In this document: positions 10,270 through 19,490 of the stretch, in pieces
How the letters are laid out: each line of letters begins with the position of its first letter
How positions within the stretch are numbered: position 1 is the stretch's first letter
From: Frigidibacter oleivorans
GTDB lineage: Bacteria > Pseudomonadota > Alphaproteobacteria > Rhodobacterales > Rhodobacteraceae
Reading direction: 5' to 3'
DNA length: 64,000 nt
Assembly: GCF_003993775.1 (NCBI RefSeq)
Contig: NZ_RJRZ01000016.1
Coordinates: forward strand, 1 to 64,000
Notes under the pieces: model-generated
Told to the model about the DNA's origin: nothing
Database searches by the model: none
What the model saw: the letters and a program-made list of their open reading frames with translations, nothing else
Translations under genes and position numbers: made by a program

Positions 10270-11501
10270 CCGGCGGGGCGGGGGCCGGGCCGCGGCGGGC
10301 CTTCCTGATCGTGATGGATTCGGTGGGCGCGGGCGGCGCGCCCGATGCGGACCGCTTCTTCAACGACAGCCGGCCCGATACCGGCGCCAACACGCTCGCC
10401 CATATCGCCGCGGCCTGCGCCGAGGGCCGCGCCGAGGAGGGCCGCAGCGGCCCGCTGCGCCTGCCGGTGCTGGACGGCCTGGGCCTGACGGCGGCGGTGC
10501 GGCTGGCCTCGGGCGCGGAGATGCCCGGCCTGGGCGCGGTGCCGGCCGGGTTGTGGGGCGCGGCCACGGAACGGTCGCCGGGCAAGGACACGCCCTCGGG
10601 TCATTGGGAACTGGCCGGGGTGCCGGTGCCCTGGGACTGGACGGTGTTTCCCAAGGCCGATCCCGCCTTCCCGCCCGATCTGCTGGCCGAGGTGGCGCGG
10701 CTGGCGGGGGTGGCCGGCACGCTGGGCAACTGCCACGCCTCGGGGACCGAGATCATCGCCCGGCTGGGGGAGGATCATCTGCGGACCGGCTGGCCGATCT
10801 GCTATACCTCGGCCGACAGCGTGTTCCAGATCGCGGCGCATGAACAGGTCTTCGGGCTGGACCGGCTGCTGTCGCTTTGCGCGGGGATTGCGCCCCGGCT
10901 GCATGCGATGCGGGTGGGACGGGTGATCGCCCGGCCCTTCACCGGCACGCCCGGCCGTTTCGCCCGTACCGCCAACCGGCACGACTATGCGATCGCCCCG
11001 CCGGGGCCGACGATCCTCGACCGCGCCGCCGGGGCGGGGCGGCAGACGCGGGGCATCGGCAAGATCGGCGACATCTTCTCGGGCCGGGGTCTGGAGGCGG
11101 TGCTGAAGGGGGCGGATGACGCGGCGCTGGCGGACCATCTGCTGGACCTGGCCGACACCGCCGCCCCGGGCTCGCTGACTGTCGCCAATTTCGTGGAGTT
11201 CGACAGCCTTTACGGCCATCGCCGCGATGTGGCGGGCTATGCGCGGGCGCTGGAATGGTTCGACGGGGTGGCGGGGCGGTTCCTCGCGCGGCTGCGGGCG
11301 GGCGATCTGGCGATCTTCACCGCCGACCATGGCAACGACCCGACCTGGACCGGCACCGACCATACCCGCGAACGGGTGCCGGTGCTGGGCTGGGGCCGTG
11401 GCACCCGACCAGTGGGGCAGGTGGGATTTGTCGATGTGGCGGCCAGCCTCGCCGATCATCTGGGGCTGCCGGCCGAGGGGCCGGGAAGGAGTTTTCTGTG
11501 A
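10266..11501 (+). CDS. deoB: Phosphopentomutase
   Basis: A 411-aa manganese-dependent mutase of the alkaline phosphatase superfamily that interconverts (deoxy)ribose-1- and 5-phosphate. The metal-binding motifs are in place: MDSVGAGGAPDA near the N-terminus, the phosphorylated-threonine region GKDTPSGHWE, and FTADHGNDPT and DHTRE near the C-terminus. The ATG overlaps the deoA stop (ATGA). A much longer in-frame extension upstream is only an open frame inside deoA. Confidence 0.95.
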   Translation: MTGGAGAGPRRAFLIVMDSVGAGGAPDADRFFNDSRPDTGANTLAHIAAACAEGRAEEGRSGPLRLPVLDGLGLTAAVRLASGAEMPGLGAVPAGLWGAATERSPGKDTPSGHWELAGVPVPWDWTVFPKADPAFPPDLLAEVARLAGVAGTLGNCHASGTEIIARLGEDHLRTGWPICYTSADSVFQIAAHEQVFGLDRLLSLCAGIAPRLHAMRVGRVIARPFTGTPGRFARTANRHDYAIAPPGPTILDRAAGAGRQTRGIGKIGDIFSGRGLEAVLKGADDAALADHLLDLADTAAPGSLTVANFVEFDSLYGHRRDVAGYARALEWFDGVAGRFLARLRAGDLAIFTADHGNDPTWTGTDHTRERVPVLGWGRGTRPVGQVGFVDVAASLADHLGLPAEGPGRSFL

Positions 11502-12481
11502 CGGATCTGCAGAAGGTCGAACTGCATCTGCATCTGGAAGGCGCGGCGCCGCCCGCCTTCGTGCGCGGGCTGGCGGCCGAGAAGAAGATGGACATTTCCG
11601 GCATCTTCGACGCAAGGGGCGGCTATGCCTTCCGCGATTTCCGCCAGTTTCTCGATGTCTACGAGGCTGCGACCGGCACCCTGCAATCGCCCGAGGACTA
11701 TCGCCGCCTGACGCTGGCCGTGCTGGAACAGAGCGCGGAGAGCGGGGTGATCTATACCGAATGCTTCCTGTCGCCCGATTTCTGCGGCGGCGGCGATCTG
11801 GCGGCATGGCGCGACCATCTGCTGGCGATGCGCGAGGCGGCGGACGAGGTCGCGCGCGCCGGCGGCCCGGCGATGCGCGGCATCGTCACCGCGATCCGGC
11901 ATTTCGGCCCGGACCGGGCGCGCGCCGCCGCCATCTGCGCGGCCGAGACGGCGGGCGATTTCGTCACCGGCTTCGGCCTGGCCGGGGACGAACGGCGCGG
12001 GCGGGCGCAGGATTTCGCCTGGGCCTTCGACTGCGCGCGTGAGGCGGGGCTGCGGCTGACCGCCCATGCCGGCGAATGGGGCGGGCCGGACAGCATCCGC
12101 GACGCGCTGACGCTGGGGGTGGAACGGATCGGCCACGGCGTGCGGGCGATCGAGGATCTGGCGCTGGTCGACGATCTCGCCGAACGCGGCACCGTGCTGG
12201 AGGTCTGTCCGGGGTCGAACATCGCGCTCGGCCTCTATCCCGGCTGGCGGCAGCACCCGATCCACCGCCTGCGCGAACGGGGGGTGAAGGTGACGGTGTC
12301 CACGGACGACCCGCCCTTTTTCCACACCACGATGGCGCGGGAATACGACCGGCTGGCCGAGGCCTTCGACTGGGACGAGGGCGTGTTCCGCGACCTGGCC
12401 CGAACCGCGGCCGCGGCGGCCTTTTGCGACGCGGACACCCGCGCCAGGATCATCACCCAACTGGAGGGACAGGATGCTTGA
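11498..12481 (+). CDS. add: Adenosine deaminase
   Basis: A 327-aa amidohydrolase that deaminates adenosine to inosine. Zinc ligands and catalytic residues are visible: HLHLEGA at the N-terminus, [17 protein letters not shown] and VSTDDPPFF. Translation starts at GTG overlapping the deoB stop (GTGA) with AAGGAG just upstream. The neighbours suggest it acts in purine nucleoside salvage. A related adenine deaminase activity cannot be excluded from motifs alone. Confidence 0.92.
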   Translation: MTDLQKVELHLHLEGAAPPAFVRGLAAEKKMDISGIFDARGGYAFRDFRQFLDVYEAATGTLQSPEDYRRLTLAVLEQSAESGVIYTECFLSPDFCGGGDLAAWRDHLLAMREAADEVARAGGPAMRGIVTAIRHFGPDRARAAAICAAETAGDFVTGFGLAGDERRGRAQDFAWAFDCAREAGLRLTAHAGEWGGPDSIRDALTLGVERIGHGVRAIEDLALVDDLAERGTVLEVCPGSNIALGLYPGWRQHPIHRLRERGVKVTVSTDDPPFFHTTMAREYDRLAEAFDWDEGVFRDLARTAAAAAFCDADTRARIITQLEGQDA

Positions 12482-13106
12482 CCATCTGACCGTCGTCACG
12501 CACCCGCTGGTGCAGCACAAGCTGTCGATCATGCGGGACAAGGAGACCTCGACCGCCGGTTTCCGCCGCCTGCTACGCGAGATCAGCCTGCTTCTGGCCT
12601 ATGAGGTCACGCGCGAGCTGGACATGACCACGGCCGAGATCGAGACGCCGCTGACGAAGATGCAGGCGCCGATCCTCGACGGCAAGAAGCTGGCGCTGAT
12701 CTCGATCCTGCGGGCGGGCAACGGGCTGCTGGACGGGATCCTGGAACTGATCCCAGCGGCGCGGGTGGGGTTCGTCGGGCTCTACCGCGACCCCGAGACG
12801 CTGCAGCCGGTGCAATACTATTGCAAGGTGCCCGAGCTTCTGGACCAGCGCATGGTGATCGTCGTCGATCCGATGCTGGCCACCGGCAATTCCTCGGTCG
12901 CGGCCATCGACCTGCTGAAGGCGAAGGGCGCGGCGAACCTGCGCTTCCTGTGCCTGCTGGCCGCGCCGGAAGGCATCGCCCGGATGAAGGCGGCGCATCC
13001 GGACGTGCCCATCGTCACAGCGGCTGTGGATGAGCGGTTGAACGACCATGGATATATTGTTCCGGGCCTAGGGGATGCGGGCGACCGAATGTTCGGCACC
13101 AAATAA
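12474..13106 (+). CDS. upp: Uracil phosphoribosyltransferase
   Basis: A 210-aa enzyme that makes UMP from uracil and PRPP. The PRPP-binding loop [16 protein letters not shown] and the C-terminal uracil-binding segment [20 protein letters not shown] are complete, and the length is standard. It overlaps the end of add by eight bases and closes the salvage operon: uracil released by DeoA is recaptured here. Confidence 0.97.
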   Translation: MLDHLTVVTHPLVQHKLSIMRDKETSTAGFRRLLREISLLLAYEVTRELDMTTAEIETPLTKMQAPILDGKKLALISILRAGNGLLDGILELIPAARVGFVGLYRDPETLQPVQYYCKVPELLDQRMVIVVDPMLATGNSSVAAIDLLKAKGAANLRFLCLLAAPEGIARMKAAHPDVPIVTAAVDERLNDHGYIVPGLGDAGDRMFGTK

Positions 13107-13179
13107 AGGCGTAGCCCCCTTTACAGCGAATCGGTTCTGCGGCATCCTCTGAGGGCTTACACCCGGGGGGGTCAAGAGC

Positions 13180-14322
13180 ATGAATGTTGTAAAACTGCTG
13201 TCCGCTGCCGGTATGGCGGTGGTCTTCTCCGCTGTATCCGCATGGTCCGTGACATTTGACGAGATCAGCGGGCCGGCGGAATATCCGCCGCCGGGTTTCG
13301 GCGGGTCGCAATATGTGGACAGCGCCGGCTGCGTCTTCATGCGTGCGGGCTATGCCGGGCAGGTGACCTGGGTGCCGCGTGTCACCCGGGACCGTCAGGT
13401 GATCTGCGGCCAGACGCCGACCTTCGGCCGGGGCGGCGCAGGACTGCCGGTGGTGGCCGATGCCGCCGCACCGGCCCCCGCGCCCCGGGCGGAACGCGTG
13501 GGCCCGCCGATGCAGACCATCGCCGGCACCACCGCCCCGCCCAGGGTGCGCGTCGCCGCCCCCGCCGCCCCGTCGACCGTGGACCCCCGCAGCTATACCC
13601 CGGCGCCGGTGGTCGTGGCACGGCCCGCCGCGCAGGCGAAGCCCGTGGCATCCCCGGCGCGGGAGGTGCGCGGCACGGTGCTGCAGAAGGGCTGGCCCGC
13701 CGGTCAGACCGCCTGCCCGAACCGCGATCTGGTGGCGCAGCGCTTCATGCTGTCGGACGGGCGCCACGCGATCCGCTGCGTCCCGCAAAGCGAATATCCG
13801 AAGACCTATGTCAATGCGGCGACGGCCGCGGCGCTGCCGCAGGGCGTGGCGCCCGCGCCGGTGACGATCCCGCCGGGCTACAAGCCCGCCTGGGAGGATG
13901 ACCGGCTGAACCCGATGCGCGGCGTGGGCACCGCCACGGGCGAGGCGCAGATGCGTCAGGTCTGGACCGATCAGGTGCCGATGCGGGCGGCGCAGCCGGT
14001 GCGGGTGGTGCGCTATGTCCCCGCCGCCCCGGCCCCGGCACAACGGGTGACGGTCTCGTCCCGCAACGCGCCGGCGGCGAAGGCCGTGACGGCGAGGACA
14101 TCGGCGGCGGCGGGCGGGCGTTATGTCCAGGTGGGCGCCTTCGGCGTCGCCGCCAATGCCGAGGCCGCGGGTGCCCGGCTGCGGGCGGCCGGGCTGCCGG
14201 TGGCGGTCAGCCGGTCGAAGGGGATGCAGGTGGTGCTGGCCGGGCCGGTCGCGGCCGAGGCGCTGCCGCAGGTGCTGGCGACCGCGCGGCGCGCGGGATT
14301 TGGAGATGCCTTCGTGCGCTGA
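13180..14322 (+). CDS. SPOR-domain secreted/periplasmic protein
   Basis: A 380-aa protein with a signal peptide (about residues 1-23). A cysteine-containing N-terminal domain follows (YVDSAGCVFMRAGYAGQVTWVPRV...). The middle is a long alanine/proline-rich linker with another conserved patch (GQTACPNRDLVAQRFMLSDGRHAIRCVPQ). A C-terminal SPOR domain (YVQVGAFGVAANAEAAGARL) covers about residues 310-380. SPOR domains bind denuded septal peptidoglycan, so a role at the division site is likely. It is 73 bases after upp and probably a separate unit. A strong terminator follows. Confidence 0.85.
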   Translation: MNVVKLLSAAGMAVVFSAVSAWSVTFDEISGPAEYPPPGFGGSQYVDSAGCVFMRAGYAGQVTWVPRVTRDRQVICGQTPTFGRGGAGLPVVADAAAPAPAPRAERVGPPMQTIAGTTAPPRVRVAAPAAPSTVDPRSYTPAPVVVARPAAQAKPVASPAREVRGTVLQKGWPAGQTACPNRDLVAQRFMLSDGRHAIRCVPQSEYPKTYVNAATAAALPQGVAPAPVTIPPGYKPAWEDDRLNPMRGVGTATGEAQMRQVWTDQVPMRAAQPVRVVRYVPAAPAPAQRVTVSSRNAPAAKAVTARTSAAAGGRYVQVGAFGVAANAEAAGARLRAAGLPVAVSRSKGMQVVLAGPVAAEALPQVLATARRAGFGDAFVR

Positions 14323-14367
14323 GCGCGAAGGGGAGGCTTAACCGGGGGAAACGTCGGGCAGTGCGAG

Positions 14368-14404
14368 CCCCGGCTTCCGCAAGGAAGCCGGGGATTTCGT
14401 TTGT
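14368..14404 (+). terminator. Rho-independent terminator
   Basis: CCCCGGCTTCC (14368-14378), loop GCAA, and GGAAGCCGGGG (14383-14393) form a perfect 11-bp stem. It is followed by ATTTCGTTTGTT, 46 bases after the SPOR gene stop. Confidence 0.85.
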
Positions 14405-14422
14405 TGCGCCGTCCCCTGTGCC

Positions 14423-15460
14423 TCAGCCCTGGCAGATGCCCTGCAGCGCCACCCAGTCGGCATCGGTCAGGACCGGCCCCTGCGGCCCGGCCCCGGCAGG
14501 GTAGGGATCGGCCTCGATCAGCGGCAGCACCGTCTCGCCGCTGGGGTCGATCGACCAGGCATAGGGGCTGGAACTGACCCCGGCCGCGGCAAAGCGCGTC
14601 AGCAGCGTGTCGGGGTCGGGGGGCGGGCTGGCGTCGGGCCCGGCGCGGTGCAGCATCTCTTCGGCCTGTCCAGCGATGGCCGAGGGCGCCAGCTCGCCCG
14701 TCGTCAGCAGCCGGAAGGTGGCGCCGATGCCGGCCCGGTGCAGCAGGTCGCGCATCGGATCCTGCAGCTCGGCCCGCAGCCGGGCGGCAAGTGCATGGCC
14801 CGCCAGAACCTCGGGCGACTCCTCCGCCTCGATCAGGGCGCGGTTCGCCACGACGAACCGGCCCGGCAGCGGAACCGCGCCGGGGATCGCTTCGCGCATC
14901 ACGACGATCCGGCCGCCATCCGGCCCGAACAGCCGCAGCGACAGGCGGGCCAGCGCGGCATCGCCCAGCCGGGTGGAGCAGGGGGGGCCGCCGACGCGGG
15001 CCAGATCGTCGAGCAGGATCTGCCCCACCGCCTGCCGGGTGGCGAAGGGCAGGGCCGCGGCGGTGTGATCAACCATTGCGCCCGGCAGCCAGAGCAGCCC
15101 GAGCGCCGCGACGCCGAGCGCCACCGCCCCCGTCAGCGCCAGCCGCAGCCGCCCGGGATGCGGGCGCCGCGCCTCGATCAGGTGGCGCACCTTGTCCAGC
15201 GCCTCGACCATCGCCGGTTCGTCCAGTTCCAGCGTCTCGTCGCTGTCTGGGCCGGGGGCGTAGAGGGCGGGCATGTCGCCGGGGTTCAGCCGCTCGACCG
15301 CCGGCAGCGACCAGTGGGTCAGCGCCCGTTCGCTGCGGCTGTCCGAGATGACGACGGTGGCATCGCCCAGCGACACGATCACGTCCCGGCGCTGCCCGGC
15401 GGCAGACCCGCGCCAGAGGCCGGGGCATTCGAGCCGCTGATATTCCGATAGTGCCGTCAT
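14423..15460 (-). CDS. Membrane-anchored protein, possibly an M48-like peptidase lacking its zinc motif
   Basis: A 345-aa protein. A soluble N-terminal domain of about 105 residues is followed by one membrane helix (LRLALTGAVALGVAALGLLWL). The C-terminal domain is roughly 215 residues. Within it, PGRFVVANRALIEAEESPEVLAGH...RLR resembles the region of M48 peptidases around the zinc helix, but the expected HExxH is absent (AGHALAA instead). It may be a non-catalytic relative; the resemblance is by eye only. It is followed downstream by the SPOR-gene terminator on the opposite strand. No function is assigned. Confidence 0.65.
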   Translation of the reverse strand: MTALSEYQRLECPGLWRGSAAGQRRDVIVSLGDATVVISDSRSERALTHWSLPAVERLNPGDMPALYAPGPDSDETLELDEPAMVEALDKVRHLIEARRPHPGRLRLALTGAVALGVAALGLLWLPGAMVDHTAAALPFATRQAVGQILLDDLARVGGPPCSTRLGDAALARLSLRLFGPDGGRIVVMREAIPGAVPLPGRFVVANRALIEAEESPEVLAGHALAARLRAELQDPMRDLLHRAGIGATFRLLTTGELAPSAIAGQAEEMLHRAGPDASPPPDPDTLLTRFAAAGVSSSPYAWSIDPSGETVLPLIEADPYPAGAGPQGPVLTDADWVALQGICQG

Positions 15461-15563
15461 CGGCGAAGTGGCGCCCGAACCTGTCTGCGATCCTGCCCGT
15501 GACCCCGCCGGCGATGCGGCAGGGGGGCTGGCGGAGCATAGCGGCGCGAATCCGGGGCGGCAA

Positions 15564-16406
15564 TCACGCGCGACCGGCCCGTTCGGGTGCCGAGGGCGGC
15601 GCCGGTTCCGGGGGCGTCACCGGCAGCACCGGGGGGCGCGGGTCGATCCATTCGGCCAGCGCCACGCAGGCCAGCGCCCAGGCGGCCCCCGCGGCCCAGC
15701 CCCCCAGCACGTCGGTCGGCCAGTGGACGCCCAGATAGACGCGGCTGATGCCCACGGCTACGGCCATCAGAACGGCCAGCGCCACCAGATAGACGGCGAC
15801 CCACCGCCGCGGTTCGGTCCGGACTGCCATCGCCGCCAGCGTCAGCCAGATTACCGCCGCCATCATCGAATGGCCCGAGGGGAAACTGGCGCTTGTCACC
15901 AGCGTGCCATGCGGCACCAGATCGGGGCGGGGCCGGTCGAAGAAGCCCTTGGCCAGCCAGGAAAACGCCTGTCCGCCCGCCACGGCCAGCAGCAGCGGCC
16001 CCACCGTGCGCCGCCGGCCCTGCAGCCACAGCAGGCCCGACACCGCCAGCACCGCGAAGCCCAGCACCGTCAGGCCGCCAAGCGCGGTGATGTCGCGCAT
16101 CACCGTTTCCAGCCAGGGCGGACCCAGCGGATCGTTGCGGTCGGCGGGGTTGCGCAGGGCCAGCAGCAACGCCTCGTCGAAGGCGTGGGTATCGCCCTCG
16201 ATCATGTCCTCGGCCAGTTCGAAGAAGGCCCAGAGGGCGGTGGCGATGAAGGCCCCCGCCGCCAGCCGCGACGGCGGGATCCGCCGCATCCGCGCCCCCA
16301 GCCGAAGATGAAGGCGGCGCGGGGCGGGCGGGGTCGCCGGCTCGGGCGCGGGACGGTGGTCGGGGCGGGGGTCGGGGCGGGGGCTGGGCATGGCGGTCTC
16401 CGTCAT
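15564..16406 (-). CDS. PAP2-family phosphatase
   Basis: A 280-aa membrane phosphatase with a Pro/Arg-rich cytoplasmic leader and about six helices. The three catalytic motifs are intact: KGFFDRPRP, FPSGHSMMA and SRVYLGVHWPTDV. These supply the nucleophilic His and the proton relay used on lipid phosphates such as undecaprenyl pyrophosphate or phosphatidate. The ATG at 16406 is taken as start; a TTG four codons upstream is possible, and neither has a strong ribosome binding site. The substrate cannot be read from sequence. Confidence 0.92.
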   Translation of the reverse strand: MTETAMPSPRPDPRPDHRPAPEPATPPAPRRLHLRLGARMRRIPPSRLAAGAFIATALWAFFELAEDMIEGDTHAFDEALLLALRNPADRNDPLGPPWLETVMRDITALGGLTVLGFAVLAVSGLLWLQGRRRTVGPLLLAVAGGQAFSWLAKGFFDRPRPDLVPHGTLVTSASFPSGHSMMAAVIWLTLAAMAVRTEPRRWVAVYLVALAVLMAVAVGISRVYLGVHWPTDVLGGWAAGAAWALACVALAEWIDPRPPVLPVTPPEPAPPSAPERAGRA

Positions 16407-16520
16407 CGTGCCCGACAAGGCGCGGGACGCGGTGCAGGTTCCCGCCCGGCCCCCGCCGGCGCTGCGTCGGATTGCCGCCTCGCGCCCGCGGCACGGGGCC
16501 GGGCACGGGGCCGGGCACGC

Positions 16521-17339
16521 TCAATCCCCAAGCTTGGCATGCACCTCGTCGAGATCGACCTCCCCCAGCGGGAACTTGTTGTCGGGGTTGTCGAAGTCAT
16601 AGCGGAACAGCTGGAAGTCCTTCTTGTAGATTTCCCAGATCAGGTGCCGCGACAGGTCGTCGAAATAGTCGCTGACCTTGTGCGCGCGCTTCGGCCCGTG
16701 GCCTTCGGATTCGTTGAAGCGCGGGATCGCGGCCAGATCGACCGGCACCTTCGGCTCGATCAGGTTCAGGACCTGCTGCATCCCCTCGTTGAATGTCTCG
16801 GTAAAGAAGATGCGGTCATAGCGGCCGCCATTGACGATGAAGGTCGAGATATGGCCGGACATCGCCGACCAGTGGATGTCGGGTTCCATCGGGCGGCGCC
16901 AGCGGATCGTATCGCGCGCGAACAGCAGGAAGCGGCGGAAGCTGGCGATCTGGTCGAAGTCGAAGCCGTTGTCCGGGCTGCCGACGTCGATGCCGTATTT
17001 CTGCGCAAGCTGCGGCACGAGGTTGCCGCGATAGCGTTTGCCGTTGCGCTGGATGCCCGCGATCTTGTCGAAGAAGGACGACAGGATGCGCGCGTAGGGA
17101 TTGCGGACGCAGGTGAAGGCCGGGGCGGTGTGGCCCTTCACCGCCGCCTCGATCTTGGGCTGGCTGGCCTCCATCGACCATTTGTGCAGGCCCGCCTGCG
17201 CGTCGTGGATATCGCCGTCGAAAAAGCGGCCGTGATCGGACCAGAACATGATCTGTCCGATGGTCGAGCAGGCGCATTTCGGCACCACCCGGTAGACGAG
17301 CGTCTCGCTCTCGGTCATCCAGGTGCCCGGGAACCCCAT
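16521..17339 (-). CDS. Sulfotransferase family 2 protein
   Basis: A 272-aa protein of the PAPS-dependent sulfotransferase family 2 (HS2ST/CHST-like). The 5'-phosphosulfate loop is YRVVPKCACSTIGQIMF, and the 3'-phosphate site is FTCVRNPYARILSSFFDKI. The start at 17339 has a GAGGG site upstream. A much longer open frame running through on this strand to 19427 is an artefact antisense to the next gene. It is divergent from a DUF5928 glycosyltransferase, which suggests sulfation of a surface glycan or glycoconjugate. Confidence 0.9.
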   Translation of the reverse strand: MGFPGTWMTESETLVYRVVPKCACSTIGQIMFWSDHGRFFDGDIHDAQAGLHKWSMEASQPKIEAAVKGHTAPAFTCVRNPYARILSSFFDKIAGIQRNGKRYRGNLVPQLAQKYGIDVGSPDNGFDFDQIASFRRFLLFARDTIRWRRPMEPDIHWSAMSGHISTFIVNGGRYDRIFFTETFNEGMQQVLNLIEPKVPVDLAAIPRFNESEGHGPKRAHKVSDYFDDLSRHLIWEIYKKDFQLFRYDFDNPDNKFPLGEVDLDEVHAKLGD

Positions 17340-17489
17340 GATGCTACCCTCTTTCATCGCGGTCAGGCGCGCGCGATCGCAGCTTGCACCCGGTGGACAA
17401 TTGCGCATTAAAAAGCAAAGAAACGCTTGCCTTACAATGTCCGATCGACGCGGCCGGCCGGCCGGGTGCGGACCAGCCCGGGATCGCCG

Positions 17490-19067
17490 ATGGCCCGCAT
17501 CGCCTTCATCCTGCTGTGCCACAAGGATCCCGAGGGCATCGTCCGGCAGGCCGAGCGGCTGACCGCGACGGGCGACTACATGGCGATCCATTTCGACGGC
17601 CGCGCCCGGGCCGCCGATTACGCGCTGATCCGCGACCGGCTGGCGGGCAACCCGAACGTGGTCTTCGCCAGGCGCCGGGTGAAATGCGGCTGGGGCGAGT
17701 GGAGCCTCGTCGAGGCCTCGCTGCTGGCGACGGAGGCGGCGGAGGCGGCCTTCCCGCGCGCCACCCATTTCTACATGCTGTCTGGCGACTGCATGCCGAT
17801 CAAGACCGCGGAGTTCGCGCATCGGATCCTCGATGCCGAAGAGGTGGACTATATCGAGAGCTTCGACTTCCTCAGTTCCGACTGGATCAAGACCGGGATG
17901 AAGGAGGACCGGCTGATCTATCGCCACTGGTTCAACGAACGCACGCAGAAGCGGCGGTTCTACTGGTCCTACGAATTCCAGCGCCGCTGGGGGCTCCGGC
18001 GCGAGGTTCCGTCCGACATCCAGGTGATGATCGGCAGCCAGTGGTGGTGCCTGCGCCGCCGCACGGTGGAATGGGTGCTGGAGTTCTGCCGCAAGCGGCG
18101 CGACGTGGTGCGCTTCTTCCGCACCACATGGATCCCGGACGAGACCTTCTTCCAGACGCTGGTGCGGCATCTGGTGCCCGATGCGGAGATCCGCACCCGC
18201 ACCCAGACCTTCCTGATGTTTTCCGACTACGGGATGCCCGTCACCTTCTACAACGACCAGTATGACCTGCTGCTGAGCCAGGACTACCTGTTCGCGCGCA
18301 AGATCTCGCCCGATGCGCTGGAACTGAAGCGGCGGCTGGGGGATCTGTGGGCCAGCGAGGGGGTGGCGTTCCGCATCTCGAACGAGGGGCGCCGGCTTTA
18401 CGGTTTCCTGACCGGGCGGGGCCGGATCGGCCGCCGCTTCGCCCCCCGGTTCTGGGAAACCGAGGCGAGCCTGGGGCGCGAGCGGGAGCTGCTGCTGGTG
18501 GTCTGCAAGAAATGGCATGTCGCCAAGCGGCTGGTGGAGCGGATGCGCAGGGTCACCGGCCTGCCCGCCATCGACTACATGTTCCACGAGGAATCGACGC
18601 CGCTGCCCGATCTGGGCGGTATCCAGACCACGCTGGAAAAGCGCACCCGCCACCGCCGCGCGCTGCTGCGGATGCTGTATGACTGGCACGGGACCAACCG
18701 GCTGATCGTCTGCCTCGATCCCTCGGGCATCGACCTGATGCAGGACTTCTATGCCGACCGCTGCGTGACCCGGATGCTGGAGATCGACTGCACCTTCGAC
18801 GACGACTATCTGATCGGCCATGCGCGGCGGATCGGGCTGGCGGGCGAGGGCACGCCGCAGGACGTGATCGACCGGCTGCTGCCGACGATCCGCTATGACG
18901 TGCGCTTCGAAAGCGACCGCATCCGCGATGCGGGCTTCGCCAACCTGAGCTATATCCGCCAGGGCCGCCCGGTGGAGGAGAATGCCGAGGCGATCGCCGC
19001 CTTCCTGACGCTGCCGCCCGATCCGGCGCGCGAGATCGCGGCAACGCCCTACCTGTTCGACGACTGA
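17490..19067 (+). CDS. DUF5928-type glycosyltransferase (core-2/I-branching GT14-like)
   Basis: A 525-aa protein. The N-terminal half (about 1-280) is a beta-1,6-N-acetylglucosaminyltransferase-like GT14 domain: IAFILLCHKDPEGI, MAIHFDGRA, FYMLSGDCMPIK (the SGxD-type donor motif), GSQWWCL and WIPDETFFQTL. The C-terminal half (about 300-525) corresponds to the DUF5928 extension found in Rhodobacteraceae, with VVCKKWHVAKRLVERM and IVCLDPSGIDLMQDF. A sulfotransferase lies divergently 150 bases away in an AT-rich gap. The acceptor is unknown. A start upstream at 17427 is open but unsupported. Confidence 0.88.
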   Translation: MARIAFILLCHKDPEGIVRQAERLTATGDYMAIHFDGRARAADYALIRDRLAGNPNVVFARRRVKCGWGEWSLVEASLLATEAAEAAFPRATHFYMLSGDCMPIKTAEFAHRILDAEEVDYIESFDFLSSDWIKTGMKEDRLIYRHWFNERTQKRRFYWSYEFQRRWGLRREVPSDIQVMIGSQWWCLRRRTVEWVLEFCRKRRDVVRFFRTTWIPDETFFQTLVRHLVPDAEIRTRTQTFLMFSDYGMPVTFYNDQYDLLLSQDYLFARKISPDALELKRRLGDLWASEGVAFRISNEGRRLYGFLTGRGRIGRRFAPRFWETEASLGRERELLLVVCKKWHVAKRLVERMRRVTGLPAIDYMFHEESTPLPDLGGIQTTLEKRTRHRRALLRMLYDWHGTNRLIVCLDPSGIDLMQDFYADRCVTRMLEIDCTFDDDYLIGHARRIGLAGEGTPQDVIDRLLPTIRYDVRFESDRIRDAGFANLSYIRQGRPVEENAEAIAAFLTLPPDPAREIAATPYLFDD

Positions 19068-19094
19068 CCCTTCGGGACCGCCAGAGGAACGCCC

Positions 19095-19475
19095 ATGACC
19101 TATGACTATGACGACACGAACATCTTCGCCCGCATCCTGCGCGGCGAGATCCCGAACAAGACCGTGCTGGAAACGGATCACACGCTCGCCTTCGAGGATA
19201 TCCGCCCGCAGGCGCCGGTGCATGTGCTGGTGATCCCGAAGGGCCGCTATGTCAGCTACGACCACTTCGCCCGCGAGGCGGGGGCCGAGGAGATCGTCGA
19301 TTTCGTCCGCACGGTGGGCGAGGTCTGCCGCATCACCGGGGTCGCGCTGGATGGGGGGCAGGGCTGCCGCACCATTTCCAACGCCGGCGCGCATGGCGTG
19401 CAGGAAGTACCGCACATGCATGTGCATGTGCTGGGCGGGCGGGTGCTGGGCCGGATGCTGGAGCCCGCGGACTGA
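19095..19475 (+). CDS. HIT-family nucleotide hydrolase/transferase
   Basis: A 126-aa histidine-triad protein of the HINT/purine-nucleoside phosphoramidase type. The catalytic triad is PHMHVHVLGG near the C-terminus, with NIFARILRGEIPNK at the start and LVIPKGRYVSYDHF in the middle. It follows the glycosyltransferase by 28 bases and may be co-transcribed. Confidence 0.94.
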   Translation: MTYDYDDTNIFARILRGEIPNKTVLETDHTLAFEDIRPQAPVHVLVIPKGRYVSYDHFAREAGAEEIVDFVRTVGEVCRITGVALDGGQGCRTISNAGAHGVQEVPHMHVHVLGGRVLGRMLEPAD

Positions 19476-19490
19476 GCGGCGGCGGCGCCC

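Noticed and set aside
16521-19427. 968-codon open frame on the minus strand
   Set aside because: Only its last 272 codons are a sulfotransferase; the rest is antisense to the glycosyltransferase and HIT genes.
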